This document shows positions 34,196 through 43,517 of a DNA stretch of 64,000 nt, one piece after another. The position numbers and the translations under genes were made by a program. Numbering within the stretch: the first letter of the stretch is position 1; each line of letters starts with the position of its first letter. The notes below the pieces were generated by a model. It was not told the DNA's origin and did not search any database. It saw nothing but the letters and a program-made list of their open reading frames with translations. The stretch comes from Candidatus Methanoperedens nitratireducens (GTDB lineage: Archaea > Halobacteriota > Methanosarcinia > Methanosarcinales > Methanoperedenaceae): positions 43,220-107,219 of the forward strand of contig DYGR01000003.1 of assembly GCA_020724545.1 (NCBI GenBank). Direction: 5' to 3'.

Positions 34196-35132
34196 TTCTC
34201 AATAAACTCCTGGCAGTATCACGCACGCTGTTCCTGGAATTATAAGCAGGCTTCCATCCAAGCGTCTTTAGCTTTTCAATTGAGAGCATCATCCTGGGGA
34301 CATCCCCTTTCCAGCCACGGGCTCCGCCTGTATAATTGAATTTAACATCTTTTAAGCCCATCTCTTCAACCACTATCTCACCGATCTCTCTTGCGCTTAT
34401 GGTATCATTTGAGCCGATGTTGAATATATTTGCCATATCGCTGCTGTTCTCTACTGCGAACAGGATCGAATCCACACAATCAGAGACATGGAGATAGGAT
34501 TTGCTCTGCTTTCCATCCCCCAGTATCTCAAGTGCGCCTGGATTATTCCTGAGTTTGTTTATGAAATCCACTATTATCCCATGGGTTCCCCGATCGCCCA
34601 CGATATTAGCAAAGCGGAAGATCCATGAATTCATATCAAAGGTATGGCAGTATGAGGTTATGAGGGCTTCGCATGCCAGTTTCGATGCGCCGTATAAGGA
34701 TATGGGAACCAGAGGGCCGTAATCCTCAGGTGTGGGGATGAGCGCAGCTTCGCCGTATACAGTGGATGTGGATGTAAAGACGATATTTTTAAGTCTGTTG
34801 ATGCGCATTGCCTCAAGCACATTGTATGTGGCAATCACATTCTGCTCAAGATGAACGTTAGTATCTTCAGCACCCAGGCGGACATCAGGATTGGCTGCTA
34901 TATGGAATATCATATCAGCATCTTTTACCGCTTTTTTAAGGTTCTCAGGTTCCAGAAGATCAAGCTTAATAAACTTAAAATTACTGTCCTGGATATGGGC
35001 TCCAAGAAATTCCATTCTGCCTGAGCTTAGATTATCAAGCACTATTACCTCGTTTCCTTCTGATAACAGTCTGTCAACTATATGGCTTCCTATAAAACCT
35101 GCTCCCCCTGTTACTATAATCCTGTTTTTCAT
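34173..35132 (-). CDS. NAD-dependent sugar epimerase (UDP-glucose 4-epimerase type)
   Basis: A 319-residue extended short-chain dehydrogenase. The Rossmann loop VTGGAGFIGSHIVDRLL starts the protein; TSTSTVYGEA carries the catalytic serine/threonine, and YGASK is the YxxxK pair. SYLHVSDCVDSI and FNIGSNDTISAREIGE complete the family pattern. It probably interconverts nucleotide sugars for surface glycans or N-glycans. It overlaps nmd3, with which it has no obvious functional link. Confidence 0.9.
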   Translation of the reverse strand: MKNRIIVTGGAGFIGSHIVDRLLSEGNEVIVLDNLSSGRMEFLGAHIQDSNFKFIKLDLLEPENLKKAVKDADMIFHIAANPDVRLGAEDTNVHLEQNVIATYNVLEAMRINRLKNIVFTSTSTVYGEAALIPTPEDYGPLVPISLYGASKLACEALITSYCHTFDMNSWIFRFANIVGDRGTHGIIVDFINKLRNNPGALEILGDGKQSKSYLHVSDCVDSILFAVENSSDMANIFNIGSNDTISAREIGEIVVEEMGLKDVKFNYTGGARGWKGDVPRMMLSIEKLKTLGWKPAYNSRNSVRDTARSLLRNDQYILS

Positions 35133-35344
35133 AGCATGTAATTAAAAAGATTAAGGTTTATAGTTTCGCTTACGTCACTGAAGGCGATAGGAGTAGTGTG
35201 CATCCGTAGAATGACTAAAACCAACATAACAATTGTGGAACAGATTTACGGGCACGAAGATCTGCATAAAATTACATTAGTAATGTTTGAGTTGTTGTAT
35301 CCTGCTTCTTCCTTTTACTTTGTCGTTTTAGTGGTGTCATTTTT

Positions 35345-35440
35345 TGTGCCCCAATAGTTCCTGAATATACCTCAGGTCTGTCCCGCCCTCCGTTAAGTGT
35401 GTAGTGAAACTATGCTTGAGAGAATGAAAGTGTCATCCGT
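35345..35440 (-). pseudogene. Relic of a XerC/D-type tyrosine recombinase
   Basis: The minus strand encodes a fragment with [11 protein letters not shown], then [19 protein letters not shown] before a stop. This is the box II region of tyrosine recombinases, whose consensus is HxLRH...G.dlr.iqelLGH. The arginine of HxxR is lysine here, a stop lies right before the fragment, and the catalytic tyrosine part is gone. It is too short to be a gene and marks an old integration event next to the two-gene cassette at 35672. Confidence 0.7.
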
Positions 35441-35467
35441 CATAAGGTTCGCCTTCTGCAAGCATTT

Positions 35468-35556
35468 GAGAATATATTCTCAACTGCCCGGGTTGTTATT
35501 CATATTCCTTTTCCGTGCCCCTCCTATTGAGAATGACCAAAACAACCAATAGGAGG
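35468..35556. repeat. Palindrome and inverted repeat in a gene-poor stretch
   Basis: A perfect 14-base palindrome GAGAATATATTCTC (35468-35481) is followed by a 10-bp inverted repeat, CCTCCTATTG (35520-35529) with CAATAGGAGG (35547-35556). Together with the integrase relic these are the only structures I see in 35133-35671; no intact gene is present. They may be attachment-site or regulatory remnants. Confidence 0.45.
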
Positions 35557-35671
35557 TAGAAAACCTTATGCACCCCATTGATGCCTCGGACTTTAGACAT
35601 CAAAATGGCATTGTGCATGTTCTTCACAAAATTATAAGTACTATCAATCATAAGTAAAAACTATATAAACA

Positions 35672-35995
35672 ATGACTCAGAAACCAAAAAAAATTAAAAA
35701 ATATGGATTTGAAGGGCACAGCACTAAAGCTTCTAATGCGGGCATTTCAAACAAACATTCAAAGCTGCCCTTTTCCGCAGTGGTAGGCAAGCCTATCAAG
35801 TCTATTCATGAAATGGGGATACCTTTTCGGGTTTTAGGCAAAGAAGACATCGAAAAAGAACTATCTAGAACAAAAGAGATATTTAATATGACTCCAGATG
35901 AGTTTTATAAAGCATGGAAGGAGGATAAGGTTCACGGTTTTCATGCATTGAAATTTGGATGCCTTTACGAGTTTTATAGGAATGAATATGAGTGA
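35672..35995 (+). CDS. Unknown protein, possible antitoxin partner
   Basis: A 107-residue basic protein with no recognised domain: a lysine-rich start MTQKPKKIKKYGFEGHSTKA, then the later helical segment ELSRTKEIFNMTPDEFYKAW. It overlaps the next gene by four bases (ATGA). That coupling, the sizes and the position beside an integrase relic fit a toxin-antitoxin-like cassette. Base composition is A/T-rich compared with the flanking core genes. Confidence 0.5.
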   Translation: MTQKPKKIKKYGFEGHSTKASNAGISNKHSKLPFSAVVGKPIKSIHEMGIPFRVLGKEDIEKELSRTKEIFNMTPDEFYKAWKEDKVHGFHALKFGCLYEFYRNEYE

Positions 35996-36483
35996 ACCTG
36001 AGGGAGCGGGCAACTGAAATAAAAGGGATTTTTTATACATATTGTAAGGATATAATTGGTGAGCCTCCCTCTTTCGATGTAACTCCGAGTGAAAAACACT
36101 CTGACTATGGAACTATCTTTGGCGAGGAGATAAGATTTATTGATGATTCTTTATTAAATTTTTTTGAGGAAATAGAAGGTGGAAATATTGGAAGATATGG
36201 TTATGAGTACATACGACCTGACACAGGTTTTTCCTTTCATTACCAGAATGAAGGTATAGAGAATGGAATCAGAAAACCCCTTCATCATTTGCATGTTGGG
36301 ATAATGAAAAAATACGCTAATGGAAATTTAATAGGTTTACTTCCTGAAGAATTAATAGAGCATAAAGGCCCACACTTCAAAGCGCCAGAGATGAAATTTC
36401 ATGAATTTATGGGCATAATCGTTGTTAGTTTTTTTGCTGAACATAAGAACTGCGAGAAGATGCTAAGGAGCTTAGGGCTATGA
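35992..36483 (+). CDS. TumE/DUF6516-like protein, possible toxin
   Basis: A 163-residue protein. The stretch GFSFHYQNEG followed by RKPLHHLHVGIMKK resembles the core of the DUF6516 (TumE-type toxin) family, in which a sheet with an HH-x-H motif is conserved; the similarity is judged by eye. It is coupled to the preceding small gene. Toxicity and target are not known; TumE-type proteins have been proposed as RNases. Confidence 0.5.
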   Translation: MNLRERATEIKGIFYTYCKDIIGEPPSFDVTPSEKHSDYGTIFGEEIRFIDDSLLNFFEEIEGGNIGRYGYEYIRPDTGFSFHYQNEGIENGIRKPLHHLHVGIMKKYANGNLIGLLPEELIEHKGPHFKAPEMKFHEFMGIIVVSFFAEHKNCEKMLRSLGL

Positions 36484-36519
36484 GTTATGGACATTTGAAG
36501 AAACATGGGTCACGTCTAA

Positions 36520-37056
36520 TTATTTTTTACCACTTATTTGCTCCAGGCATCCCATAATAATAGCAGGCACGGCCCCTATCGCAGTGCATGTCTCAAGAGA
36601 GACACCCTTTGAGGTTATATCAAGATGATACTGCGCCATATCAAATAGCTCTGAAGGAAGACCCCTGGGCCCAAGCCCGATAAGGAAAATAAAAGACCTC
36701 TTTTTACGGATATATTCTGCAAGTGAATGTACATCGATCTCTTTCTCCTTAGCAGGATGGGATGTAGTTACAACAGGTAATCCGAACTGGGGTTGAAACC
36801 CTTTATCTGGAAGCTCAAAAACGAAGAACCTGCCTGATCTGGATAGCTCCTCAAGATATTTTCCTGAGCCTCCGATCGTTGTCTTATCCTTCACATAGCT
36901 CACAAGCTCCTGGGCGCTGAGCTTGAGTGGAAAATCAAACAGGGCAAGATTGAATCCGAAAGCGTATGCAACAGGCGCTGCCCTGGCAATACTGCGGTAA
37001 TGCGCTTCATGGATTTTTATTTTATCATATGTGTTAACAATGCCGAGTGTCAGCAT
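36520..37056 (-). CDS. DUF531-family protein, probable SPOUT-type RNA methyltransferase
   Basis: A 178-residue archaeal protein matching DUF531: LTLGIVNTYDKIKIHEAHYR at the start and SFIFLIGLGPRGLPSELFDM. The conserved SLETCTAIGAVPAIIMGCL, with its glycine/leucine-rich knot-like end, suggests the SPOUT methyltransferase fold. The substrate is unknown. It begins 21 bases after the stop of speA on the same strand and may be cotranscribed with it. Confidence 0.75.
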   Translation of the reverse strand: MLTLGIVNTYDKIKIHEAHYRSIARAAPVAYAFGFNLALFDFPLKLSAQELVSYVKDKTTIGGSGKYLEELSRSGRFFVFELPDKGFQPQFGLPVVTTSHPAKEKEIDVHSLAEYIRKKRSFIFLIGLGPRGLPSELFDMAQYHLDITSKGVSLETCTAIGAVPAIIMGCLEQISGKK

Positions 37057-37077
37057 AAGAGGTAAGGAAAAATCAAT

Positions 37078-38964
37078 TTATAGATTCATGTACGTGTACT
37101 GGTTCATAGCAGCTTTATAATTGTTCAAAATCTCCTCAGCATCCTGTCTGGATACCCTGTTATCCCTCTGCGCCTGGATTACTTCTGATTCGAACATCGC
37201 AAAAAGGCTGTTTGAATTATATTTGGCATAGCCCAGAACATCGCAGTTTCTATCTCCCTTGATAATCTGTTTGATATGCCACTCCCCTGTATCGGCCACT
37301 ATGATATGTACCTCATTAGCCGTACCCAGCAGATTATGATAATCGCCTATCGTATCCTGGTATGCACCAAGCATTAGAATCGCCAGATAATAAGAACCAT
37401 TGCTCAACTCATGCACCTCAAGTAGTTCCTTAACATCCTTTAGATCAACGAACTTATCGATCTCGCCGTCTGAGTCACATGTTATATCCACTATGGTTGC
37501 GTATTCTGTGGGTCTCTCTGTAGCCCTGCTGACCGGGACAACCGGGAATAGCTGTTTTATTGCCCAGAAATCAGGAACAGATTGGAATGTTGAGAAATTG
37601 CCGATATATTTTTTTGATAATAGTTTATTTAGATCTTCAAACTCATCGGATTCGTTCTGTGTCTCCCTTGAGAATCCAGCCGCTTTTTCACAGATCTGCA
37701 AGAAAAGGATCTCTCCTTTTGATTTTTCCTCAAGCTCGATCTCACCCATATTGAATAATGAGAGAAGCTCCTCGCGGTGCTGAAGAGCATCATGGTAATA
37801 TTCTAAATAGTTTTTAATATTTATTTCATTCAATCCGTCGTATAATTCCTTTATTATATGGGGCTCATTTCCGCGTAGCTCAACTCGCTTTTTACGGTTG
37901 CCATTCTTATTTCCTTTGATATTTATAACCAGGAGTGAGTGATATGCGCTAATCGCCCTTCCGCTCTCTGATAGAACGATGGGATGAGGAACATCTTCTT
38001 CATCACATACCTCTTTAAGAGAATACACCACATTGTTGGCATACTCCTGGATCGTATAATTGGCGCTGGCGTCGGATGATGTCTTACTTCCGTCATAATC
38101 GATGCCAAGACCGCCGCCGATGTTGAAATATTTGACGTTTATATGCATCTGTTTTATTTTAGCATACACCCTGGCAGCTTCTTTGACTGCTTTCTGTATC
38201 CTTCGGATCTCGGTTATCTGCGAACCAATATGAAAATGAAGCATCTGCAATTGCTCAAGCATCTCGTACTGGGCAATGATCTTGATGCAATCCAGCATCT
38301 CAGTCGTTGTCAGGCCAAATTTTGAGGACTCACCACCGGATTCTGCCCATTTTCCACTGCCTCTTGAGTATAGCTTTGCCCTTATGCCAATCAGTGGTCT
38401 TATACCCAGTTTTTTTGAGAGTTCCAGTAATCTTCCTGTCTCACTGTACTCATCAATGACAATAACTACCTTATTCTTTAATTTGGCTGCATCTAATGCT
38501 AATTTCAGGTATTCATCATCCTTGAAACCGTTACATATTAAAAGGGCATCAGGGCTCAGCTCAAAGGATAGGGCAGCCAGCAGTTCTGCTTTTGTTCCGA
38601 CCTCAAGACCCATATTGTATTTTTTGCCAGATTTAACGATTTCTTCTATCACTTCTCTTCTCTGGTTTACTTTCATCGGGAATGCGGCCTGATATCTGTT
38701 ATTATATTTATATTCATATATTGAATTATTAAATGCCCCGTTTAATTCCTTAATCTGCCCTTCAAGGATCTGTGGAAATCTAAATAATACAGGGAACTTT
38801 ATTTTCTTAGTGCTGAGGTGATCAATGACATTTTTTAAATCAATAATATGGGCATCTTTTCTTGTAGGTCTGATAACCAGATTTCCGTTTTTATTAAAAG
38901 AAAAATATCCGTTTCCCCATCGCTCTATACCATATAAATCAATAGCATCCTCAATTTTCCACAT
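37078..38964 (-). CDS. speA: Biosynthetic arginine decarboxylase (SpeA type)
   Basis: A 628-residue PLP enzyme of fold type III and of normal SpeA length. The PLP lysine is K98 in YQAAFPMKVNQRREV. The pieces LHFHIGSQ, FNIGGGLGIDYDGS, VLSESGRAI and LLLGAYQDT-like LMLGAYQDTIGDYHNLLG follow in order. It converts arginine to agmatine for polyamine synthesis. Most archaea use pyruvoyl-type or AdoMetDC-derived arginine decarboxylases, so this bacterial type may have been gained by transfer. Confidence 0.93.
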   Translation of the reverse strand: MWKIEDAIDLYGIERWGNGYFSFNKNGNLVIRPTRKDAHIIDLKNVIDHLSTKKIKFPVLFRFPQILEGQIKELNGAFNNSIYEYKYNNRYQAAFPMKVNQRREVIEEIVKSGKKYNMGLEVGTKAELLAALSFELSPDALLICNGFKDDEYLKLALDAAKLKNKVVIVIDEYSETGRLLELSKKLGIRPLIGIRAKLYSRGSGKWAESGGESSKFGLTTTEMLDCIKIIAQYEMLEQLQMLHFHIGSQITEIRRIQKAVKEAARVYAKIKQMHINVKYFNIGGGLGIDYDGSKTSSDASANYTIQEYANNVVYSLKEVCDEEDVPHPIVLSESGRAISAYHSLLVINIKGNKNGNRKKRVELRGNEPHIIKELYDGLNEINIKNYLEYYHDALQHREELLSLFNMGEIELEEKSKGEILFLQICEKAAGFSRETQNESDEFEDLNKLLSKKYIGNFSTFQSVPDFWAIKQLFPVVPVSRATERPTEYATIVDITCDSDGEIDKFVDLKDVKELLEVHELSNGSYYLAILMLGAYQDTIGDYHNLLGTANEVHIIVADTGEWHIKQIIKGDRNCDVLGYAKYNSNSLFAMFESEVIQAQRDNRVSRQDAEEILNNYKAAMNQYTYMNL

Positions 38965-39097
38965 TTAGTAAATATCACGTCCTTCTAGGCTACAAGTTCA
39001 ATTAGAGAGTACTTGATAAGGTTTAAAGCTTTCCTCTCTGTTGATATCCTATTGAGCAATCTGAAATAAGAAAAGATAAAAGGGATTACCCATTTAT

Positions 39098-39688
39098 CTA
39101 TTTCTTACTTGCATTACTAAGCGCTGCCATGTGAATGTCACCGACATTAGTACCATGACAGTTCGTACAGTATTTGGCTCTTGATAGATGGACTGTTACA
39201 AGATTTCCGTCACTGGGCTTAAGTGAATCAGGCGGTGCAGCATGGCATGTCTCGCAAACGCTGTAAGAGCCCGGCCCCTCTCCTTTTTCAACACGAGGAA
39301 CTTTTATATTGGGAGCACTCCCATGGCAGGTATCGCAGTTCAGACCTACAGTACCGCCTCCAATGTGGATATTGTGAACCTGGCTGCCGTGGCAGTTGAT
39401 ACACAGCTTTCCACCATTGATATGCAGTTTCAGATCCTGCGGATTTGTGTGGCATAGTTCACATTTAATAACATCAGCCTTTACCGGCGCAGTAGTCGAA
39501 GCTGCAGATGGCGGCGTTGTAGCTGCCTGGGTCTCCTTCGGAGTTGGAGCCTGAGTGGGTTTCGGGGTATCAGGCGGCGGCGTTATTGAGGATGAATCCA
39601 CAGTAGCATAATAGCCCGCAGCGGCAACAAGTGCGAGGGCAACTATAATTGCGATATAAATAGGCACCTTCGTATCTTTATCGTTCAT
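39098..39688 (-). CDS. Membrane-anchored five-heme cytochrome c
   Basis: A 196-residue protein starting at the ATG with GGTGAT upstream (a longer frame to 39751 is possible). One N-terminal helix anchors it, followed by a long Pro/Thr/Ala linker and a domain with five CxxCH sites: CELCH, CINCH, CDTCH, CETCH and CTNCH. Repeated VHxIH and LHI histidines are likely heme ligands. It stands alone. Its exposed position on a flexible linker suits electron hand-off outside the membrane, perhaps through the S-layer. Confidence 0.92.
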   Translation of the reverse strand: MNDKDTKVPIYIAIIVALALVAAAGYYATVDSSSITPPPDTPKPTQAPTPKETQAATTPPSAASTTAPVKADVIKCELCHTNPQDLKLHINGGKLCINCHGSQVHNIHIGGGTVGLNCDTCHGSAPNIKVPRVEKGEGPGSYSVCETCHAAPPDSLKPSDGNLVTVHLSRAKYCTNCHGTNVGDIHMAALSNASKK

Positions 39689-39800
39689 TAGATATATCAC
39701 CAATGTTAAGTAGGTTTTACATGTTTTAAATGTTTTGGTTATCAATCGCAAGGCTGCTTTGATAGAAACCTATTTAATTTTTAAAATCAGCATCTGATAC

Positions 39801-40325
39801 ATGCCCCTACTGACACTCCTGACTCTGGGTTTTCTTGCAGGCTCATTGATTAAACTGGCTGATGATATTGCAGATAAAAACATACCTCTCAACCGCCTTT
39901 TTGCCATACCTGCGGGGCTTGCTTACGGGTCACTTATTGGGTACTTGATGGTTATTGATGCTGCTGCTTCGCTTCTTTTTGGAGGTATCGTTATTGGATG
40001 TCTTTTAACAGGTAAGATAAACAGTACCGGTCATTACTTCGGACTTGCTGCAATACTTATTGTATTTTTTTTATATGGGGTCAGGCTCTCTCCCATGGTA
40101 CTGCTGATCGCTGCGATTGCAGCACTGGATGAATTAAGAGATATAATACATGTTCCCGTATACCTTGATACAGTGTTCGATTACAGATTGATCCTTAAGC
40201 TTGGGATATTTATACTTGTTATTCTTGGCATGCTGGGACTGAACGCTTTAATAATCCTTATTGCATTTGATTCTGCTTATATCCTTACAGAGCGAATAAA
40301 TTCGAGGATATCCCATGAGATATGA
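39801..40325 (+). CDS. Polytopic membrane protein of unknown function
   Basis: A 174-residue protein with about five hydrophobic helices. Two acidic pieces near helix ends, LADDIADKNIPLNR and ALDELRDIIHVP, stand out and might bind a metal. No family is assigned with confidence. Its 3' end overlaps the geranylgeranyl-reductase-like gene by 11 bases, and the operon goes on to archaeosortase and lipid head-group genes, so a part in lipid or envelope building is likely. Confidence 0.65.
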   Translation: MPLLTLLTLGFLAGSLIKLADDIADKNIPLNRLFAIPAGLAYGSLIGYLMVIDAAASLLFGGIVIGCLLTGKINSTGHYFGLAAILIVFFLYGVRLSPMVLLIAAIAALDELRDIIHVPVYLDTVFDYRLILKLGIFILVILGMLGLNALIILIAFDSAYILTERINSRISHEI

Positions 40326-41325
40326 TGTAGCCGTCATCGGAGCAGGGCCTGCTGGTTCTTTTGCGGCAGAAAAGCTATCTTCGTCTGGCTACAGGACCCT
40401 GATAATAGACCCGTGTGATAAAAAAAAGGCATGTGCAGGGATCCTGACCGCCCGGTATGTAAGGAGGTACGGAATAGATGAGATCTTTGTAGAGAGGATG
40501 CTTAAAGGAGTAAGGATATCATTTAGAGATACCAGGGCTGAAATAACCTACAGGAATGCTGTTGAGTACTCAATAAACCGCGAATCATATGACTCATTTA
40601 ATCTCAATCAGGCTATTGATGCTGGAAGTGAGTTTAAAAAAGATCTTGTGATATCTATAGATGAAAAAGATTCATTTGTTGGGATTAAGACAAAAAAAGA
40701 ATATATTCTTGCAGATTATGCGGTTATAGCAGCAGGAATATCAGATCTGAGCCGCATCTGCGGAGGTACGAAAGAGTATGCCTTCTGTGTGCAGCACAGG
40801 AAAGACCAAAAACCGCAGGATTATTTTGAGATCGATATGCTAAACAGCGGCTACTCCTGGACTGTACCTAAAAAGGATTATGTTGTAACAGGAACATCAT
40901 CACCTGCGGGTTATCCGGATATGCCTGGAGAGAGGGGACTGATACCAATCAATGGACCGGTTAAGAACACGTTCTCCAGAAGATCCCTTCTGGCAGGTGA
41001 TGCCGCTGGATTCGTATCTCCATTTGAGGGTGAGGGAATATATTATGCCAGGCGCTCAGGTGAAATAGCAGCAGAGGTTCTATCAGGCACAATTGAAGGT
41101 AGAAACACGCTTTCAGATTATGAGAACCGCTGGAAAAAAGAATTTGATTTCTCAACACTGGCCATGATCTCCAGGATATTATCAAATGAGAGGATTCTGG
41201 ATTCATTCGTCAGATCAATCAGGGACAAGGAGAGGTTTAATAAGCTTGTGGAAGATATTCTGACAAAAGAAAACAAAGAACTAAACATAAAAGATATACA
41301 TTTCCTGATAAAAACGCTGATCTAG
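40315..41325 (+). CDS. Geranylgeranyl-reductase-family flavoprotein
   Basis: A 336-residue FAD protein. The dinucleotide fold YDVAVIGAGPAGSFAAEKLS opens it, YAVIAAGISDLS follows, and LLAGDAAGFVSPFEGEGIYY is the second FAD motif typical of geranylgeranyl reductases. Members saturate isoprenoid chains of archaeal lipids or act on related substrates; paralogues are common, so the exact substrate is open. It is within an operon with archaeosortase, PssD and PssA, which supports a lipid role. Confidence 0.85.
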   Translation: MRYDVAVIGAGPAGSFAAEKLSSSGYRTLIIDPCDKKKACAGILTARYVRRYGIDEIFVERMLKGVRISFRDTRAEITYRNAVEYSINRESYDSFNLNQAIDAGSEFKKDLVISIDEKDSFVGIKTKKEYILADYAVIAAGISDLSRICGGTKEYAFCVQHRKDQKPQDYFEIDMLNSGYSWTVPKKDYVVTGTSSPAGYPDMPGERGLIPINGPVKNTFSRRSLLAGDAAGFVSPFEGEGIYYARRSGEIAAEVLSGTIEGRNTLSDYENRWKKEFDFSTLAMISRILSNERILDSFVRSIRDKERFNKLVEDILTKENKELNIKDIHFLIKTLI

Positions 41326-41333
41326 GTAATAAC

Positions 41334-42149
41334 ATGATAGAAAATATTCTCTGGCTTGCTCTTGGATTGCTCATTGCGGCATCGATCATCCCCAGGGCAC
41401 GTAGTCTTAAGTTCACAGTTGCAGGCGCAGGCTGGGCTATTTTTGCGATACACTGGGCATCCCAGTGGCCGCATTATCTTGAACTGGGAGATTATTTTAA
41501 CGTTGTTATAACTATACTTGCTGCTTTTATCTGTGTTTTTATAGGTTATGTTCTTATACGCCAGGATAAGAGGATTCTTGGGGATATTAACGGCATAAGC
41601 ACTGCAGATTCGCTCTTTATGGCCACCACAGCCGCGGCTATAGGAGGGATTTCTTATTTTACCTTTTCAGAGATCCAGGCAATGAATACATGGATTATAT
41701 CAACCGTGACTGACCAGACCATATGGGTTGCCTCGCTTTTCGGAGTGACGGTTATGAAGATGGGATGGAATCTGGTCGCGGTCAACGGGTACAGGGTCGA
41801 GATAATCCTTGCATGCACGGCAATTGAAAGCATAGCGCTGTTCACAGGGATAATCGCCAGTGTCAGAGCACCATTTAAGCGGATGGCATCGGCGTTCCTT
41901 GTGTCTGTTCCTGTGATCTATGGTCTGAATCTGATAAGAAATGTTTTCGTGATCAGCGCCTACGGGATGACGTGGTTTGGCGATCCTGAGATGAGTTTTT
42001 ATATAGCTCATACTGTTATCGCAAAAATAGGCTCTCTTGTCGCATTATTCCTGATCGCCTATGCGGTAATTAAAATACTCCCTGAGATTATAAATATGAT
42101 CGATGGTGTTTTAAACATGCTCGGAGGTATCTTCAAAAATGCTGGCTAA
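41334..42149 (+). CDS. artA: Archaeosortase A
   Basis: A 271-residue polytopic protein with the exosortase/archaeosortase catalytic triad: C161 in ILACTAIESIALFTGII, R202 in YGLNLIRNVFVI and H226 in FYIAHTVIAKIGS. In Haloferax, ArtA cleaves the C-terminal PGF signal of the S-layer protein and helps attach it to a lipid, with PssA and PssD needed for that lipid. Those two genes follow here, with pssD overlapping by 11 bases, the same functional grouping. Confidence 0.9.
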   Translation: MIENILWLALGLLIAASIIPRARSLKFTVAGAGWAIFAIHWASQWPHYLELGDYFNVVITILAAFICVFIGYVLIRQDKRILGDINGISTADSLFMATTAAAIGGISYFTFSEIQAMNTWIISTVTDQTIWVASLFGVTVMKMGWNLVAVNGYRVEIILACTAIESIALFTGIIASVRAPFKRMASAFLVSVPVIYGLNLIRNVFVISAYGMTWFGDPEMSFYIAHTVIAKIGSLVALFLIAYAVIKILPEIINMIDGVLNMLGGIFKNAG

Positions 42150-42771
42150 GGGGTCATTCTCCTGGATCGGTGGAATGCTGCTGCTCACTGCTGTTATGTG
42201 GTATATCTCAATGGATCTTAGCGGGCTTGTATCAATCCTGTTCCGGGGCATGTTCATTACTGGATTTGTGCTTACGCTTTTCTTCCTCGTATTTTTCCGC
42301 GACCCAGAGCGTACACCTTCAGGGGATGAGGATGATATGGTCTCACCTGCCGACGGCAGGGTTATCTCTGTAACGAACAGGAAATTATGTATTTTCATGA
42401 ACATACATGATGTCCATGTGAACCGTGCTCCACTTGCAGGCACGGTTGCTCAGATCGATTATAAGCCAGGCGGGTATATCCCTGCATTTAATAAAGACTC
42501 GCATGTTAATGAGCGCAACCACGTTGTAATAAACACGGATTACGGGGATCTTGAGTTAACGCAGATTGCAGGCATTCTGACCCGGCGCATCGTATCATAC
42601 ATCAGCGAGGGAAGCCACATAAAGAGGGGAGAACGCATCGGTATGATCCGCTTTGGTTCGCGTGTGGATGTGGTAATTCCAGAAGGGTATGATTTTGTGG
42701 TTGGATTGAATGACAGGGTGAGGGCAGGGGAGACTGTAATCGCAGTGAGAAAAGAGAAAATACGGAGATAA
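42139..42771 (+). CDS. Archaetidylserine decarboxylase
   Basis: A 210-residue proenzyme of the phosphatidylserine decarboxylase family (PssD). Two N-terminal helices are followed by VSPADGRVISV, IHDVHVNRAPLAG and the self-cleavage site RFGSR (G173-S174), which forms the pyruvoyl group. It makes archaetidylethanolamine at the membrane. It overlaps the archaeosortase gene and is followed by archaetidylserine synthase after two bases. Confidence 0.93.
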   Translation: MLAKGSFSWIGGMLLLTAVMWYISMDLSGLVSILFRGMFITGFVLTLFFLVFFRDPERTPSGDEDDMVSPADGRVISVTNRKLCIFMNIHDVHVNRAPLAGTVAQIDYKPGGYIPAFNKDSHVNERNHVVINTDYGDLELTQIAGILTRRIVSYISEGSHIKRGERIGMIRFGSRVDVVIPEGYDFVVGLNDRVRAGETVIAVRKEKIRR

Positions 42772-42773
42772 AG

Positions 42774-43517
42774 ATGGGAGAAAACATACTCAGGCTTATC
42801 AAACCTGCAGATCTTATTACCCTGGTTAATGCGCTCCTGGGGTTTGCATCTTTAATAATGGCTGTTCAGGGTCGGGTTGCTGATGCCCTTGTTCTGGTTC
42901 TTATTGCTGTAATAGCCGATGGCGCTGATGGTGCCTTTGCAAGGTACTCAGGCTCAGGTGTCCTGGGTGCTAATCTTGATTCACTTGCGGATGCGGTATC
43001 TTTTGGGGTTGCGCCTGCAGCCCTTGCTTTTATTTTTCTTGGCAACCTTGGTTTCCTGGCATGGATCTTTGCGGGATTTTTTTTAGTATGCGGCATACTG
43101 CGACTGGCCCGTTTCAATGTAGCAGGGAAAAAGGATGGTTTTGAGGGAATTCCAATAACAGCAGGCGGCTTTATTGTTGCTCTGTTCCTTCTGTGGTTCA
43201 ACTCATGGATGAGCACGGCTCCAGGCACAGTTGAAGCTTATGTCCCATATCTTGAGTACATGTTTATTCTTCTCCTGACTCTCTTATCCTTGCTTATGGT
43301 CAGTACTATAGGTTATCCTAAATTGAAGAATCCTTTCATTCTGGTACCCATGGTAGTCCTTCTTGTAATAGATATTGTGTTTTTCTATCTGGGCTATACA
43401 GGTATAGTAATAATCGCATCCCTACTCTTATTAGTTTTAACGTTTATCTATATACTGAGTCCGATAACGAGGAGGTTTTATGACAGAGATAAACGAGCGG
43501 GACAGAGCGGTGTTTGA
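42774..43517 (+). CDS. Archaetidylserine synthase (CDP-alcohol phosphatidyltransferase)
   Basis: A 247-residue membrane enzyme (PssA). The CDP-alcohol motif is intact: DGADGAFARYSGSGVLG then ANLDSLADAVSFG, giving D-x2-DG-x2-AR-x-G-D-D. About seven to eight helices. It transfers serine to CDP-archaeol and supplies the PssD substrate. Its 3' end overlaps mptD by 38 bases. Confidence 0.92.
   Translation: MGENILRLIKPADLITLVNALLGFASLIMAVQGRVADALVLVLIAVIADGADGAFARYSGSGVLGANLDSLADAVSFGVAPAALAFIFLGNLGFLAWIFAGFFLVCGILRLARFNVAGKKDGFEGIPITAGGFIVALFLLWFNSWMSTAPGTVEAYVPYLEYMFILLLTLLSLLMVSTIGYPKLKNPFILVPMVVLLVIDIVFFYLGYTGIVIIASLLLLVLTFIYILSPITRRFYDRDKRAGQSGV

Noticed and set aside
35520..35556. Hairpin considered as start of a CRISPR or integron repeat
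   Set aside because: It occurs once, with no regularly spaced copies.
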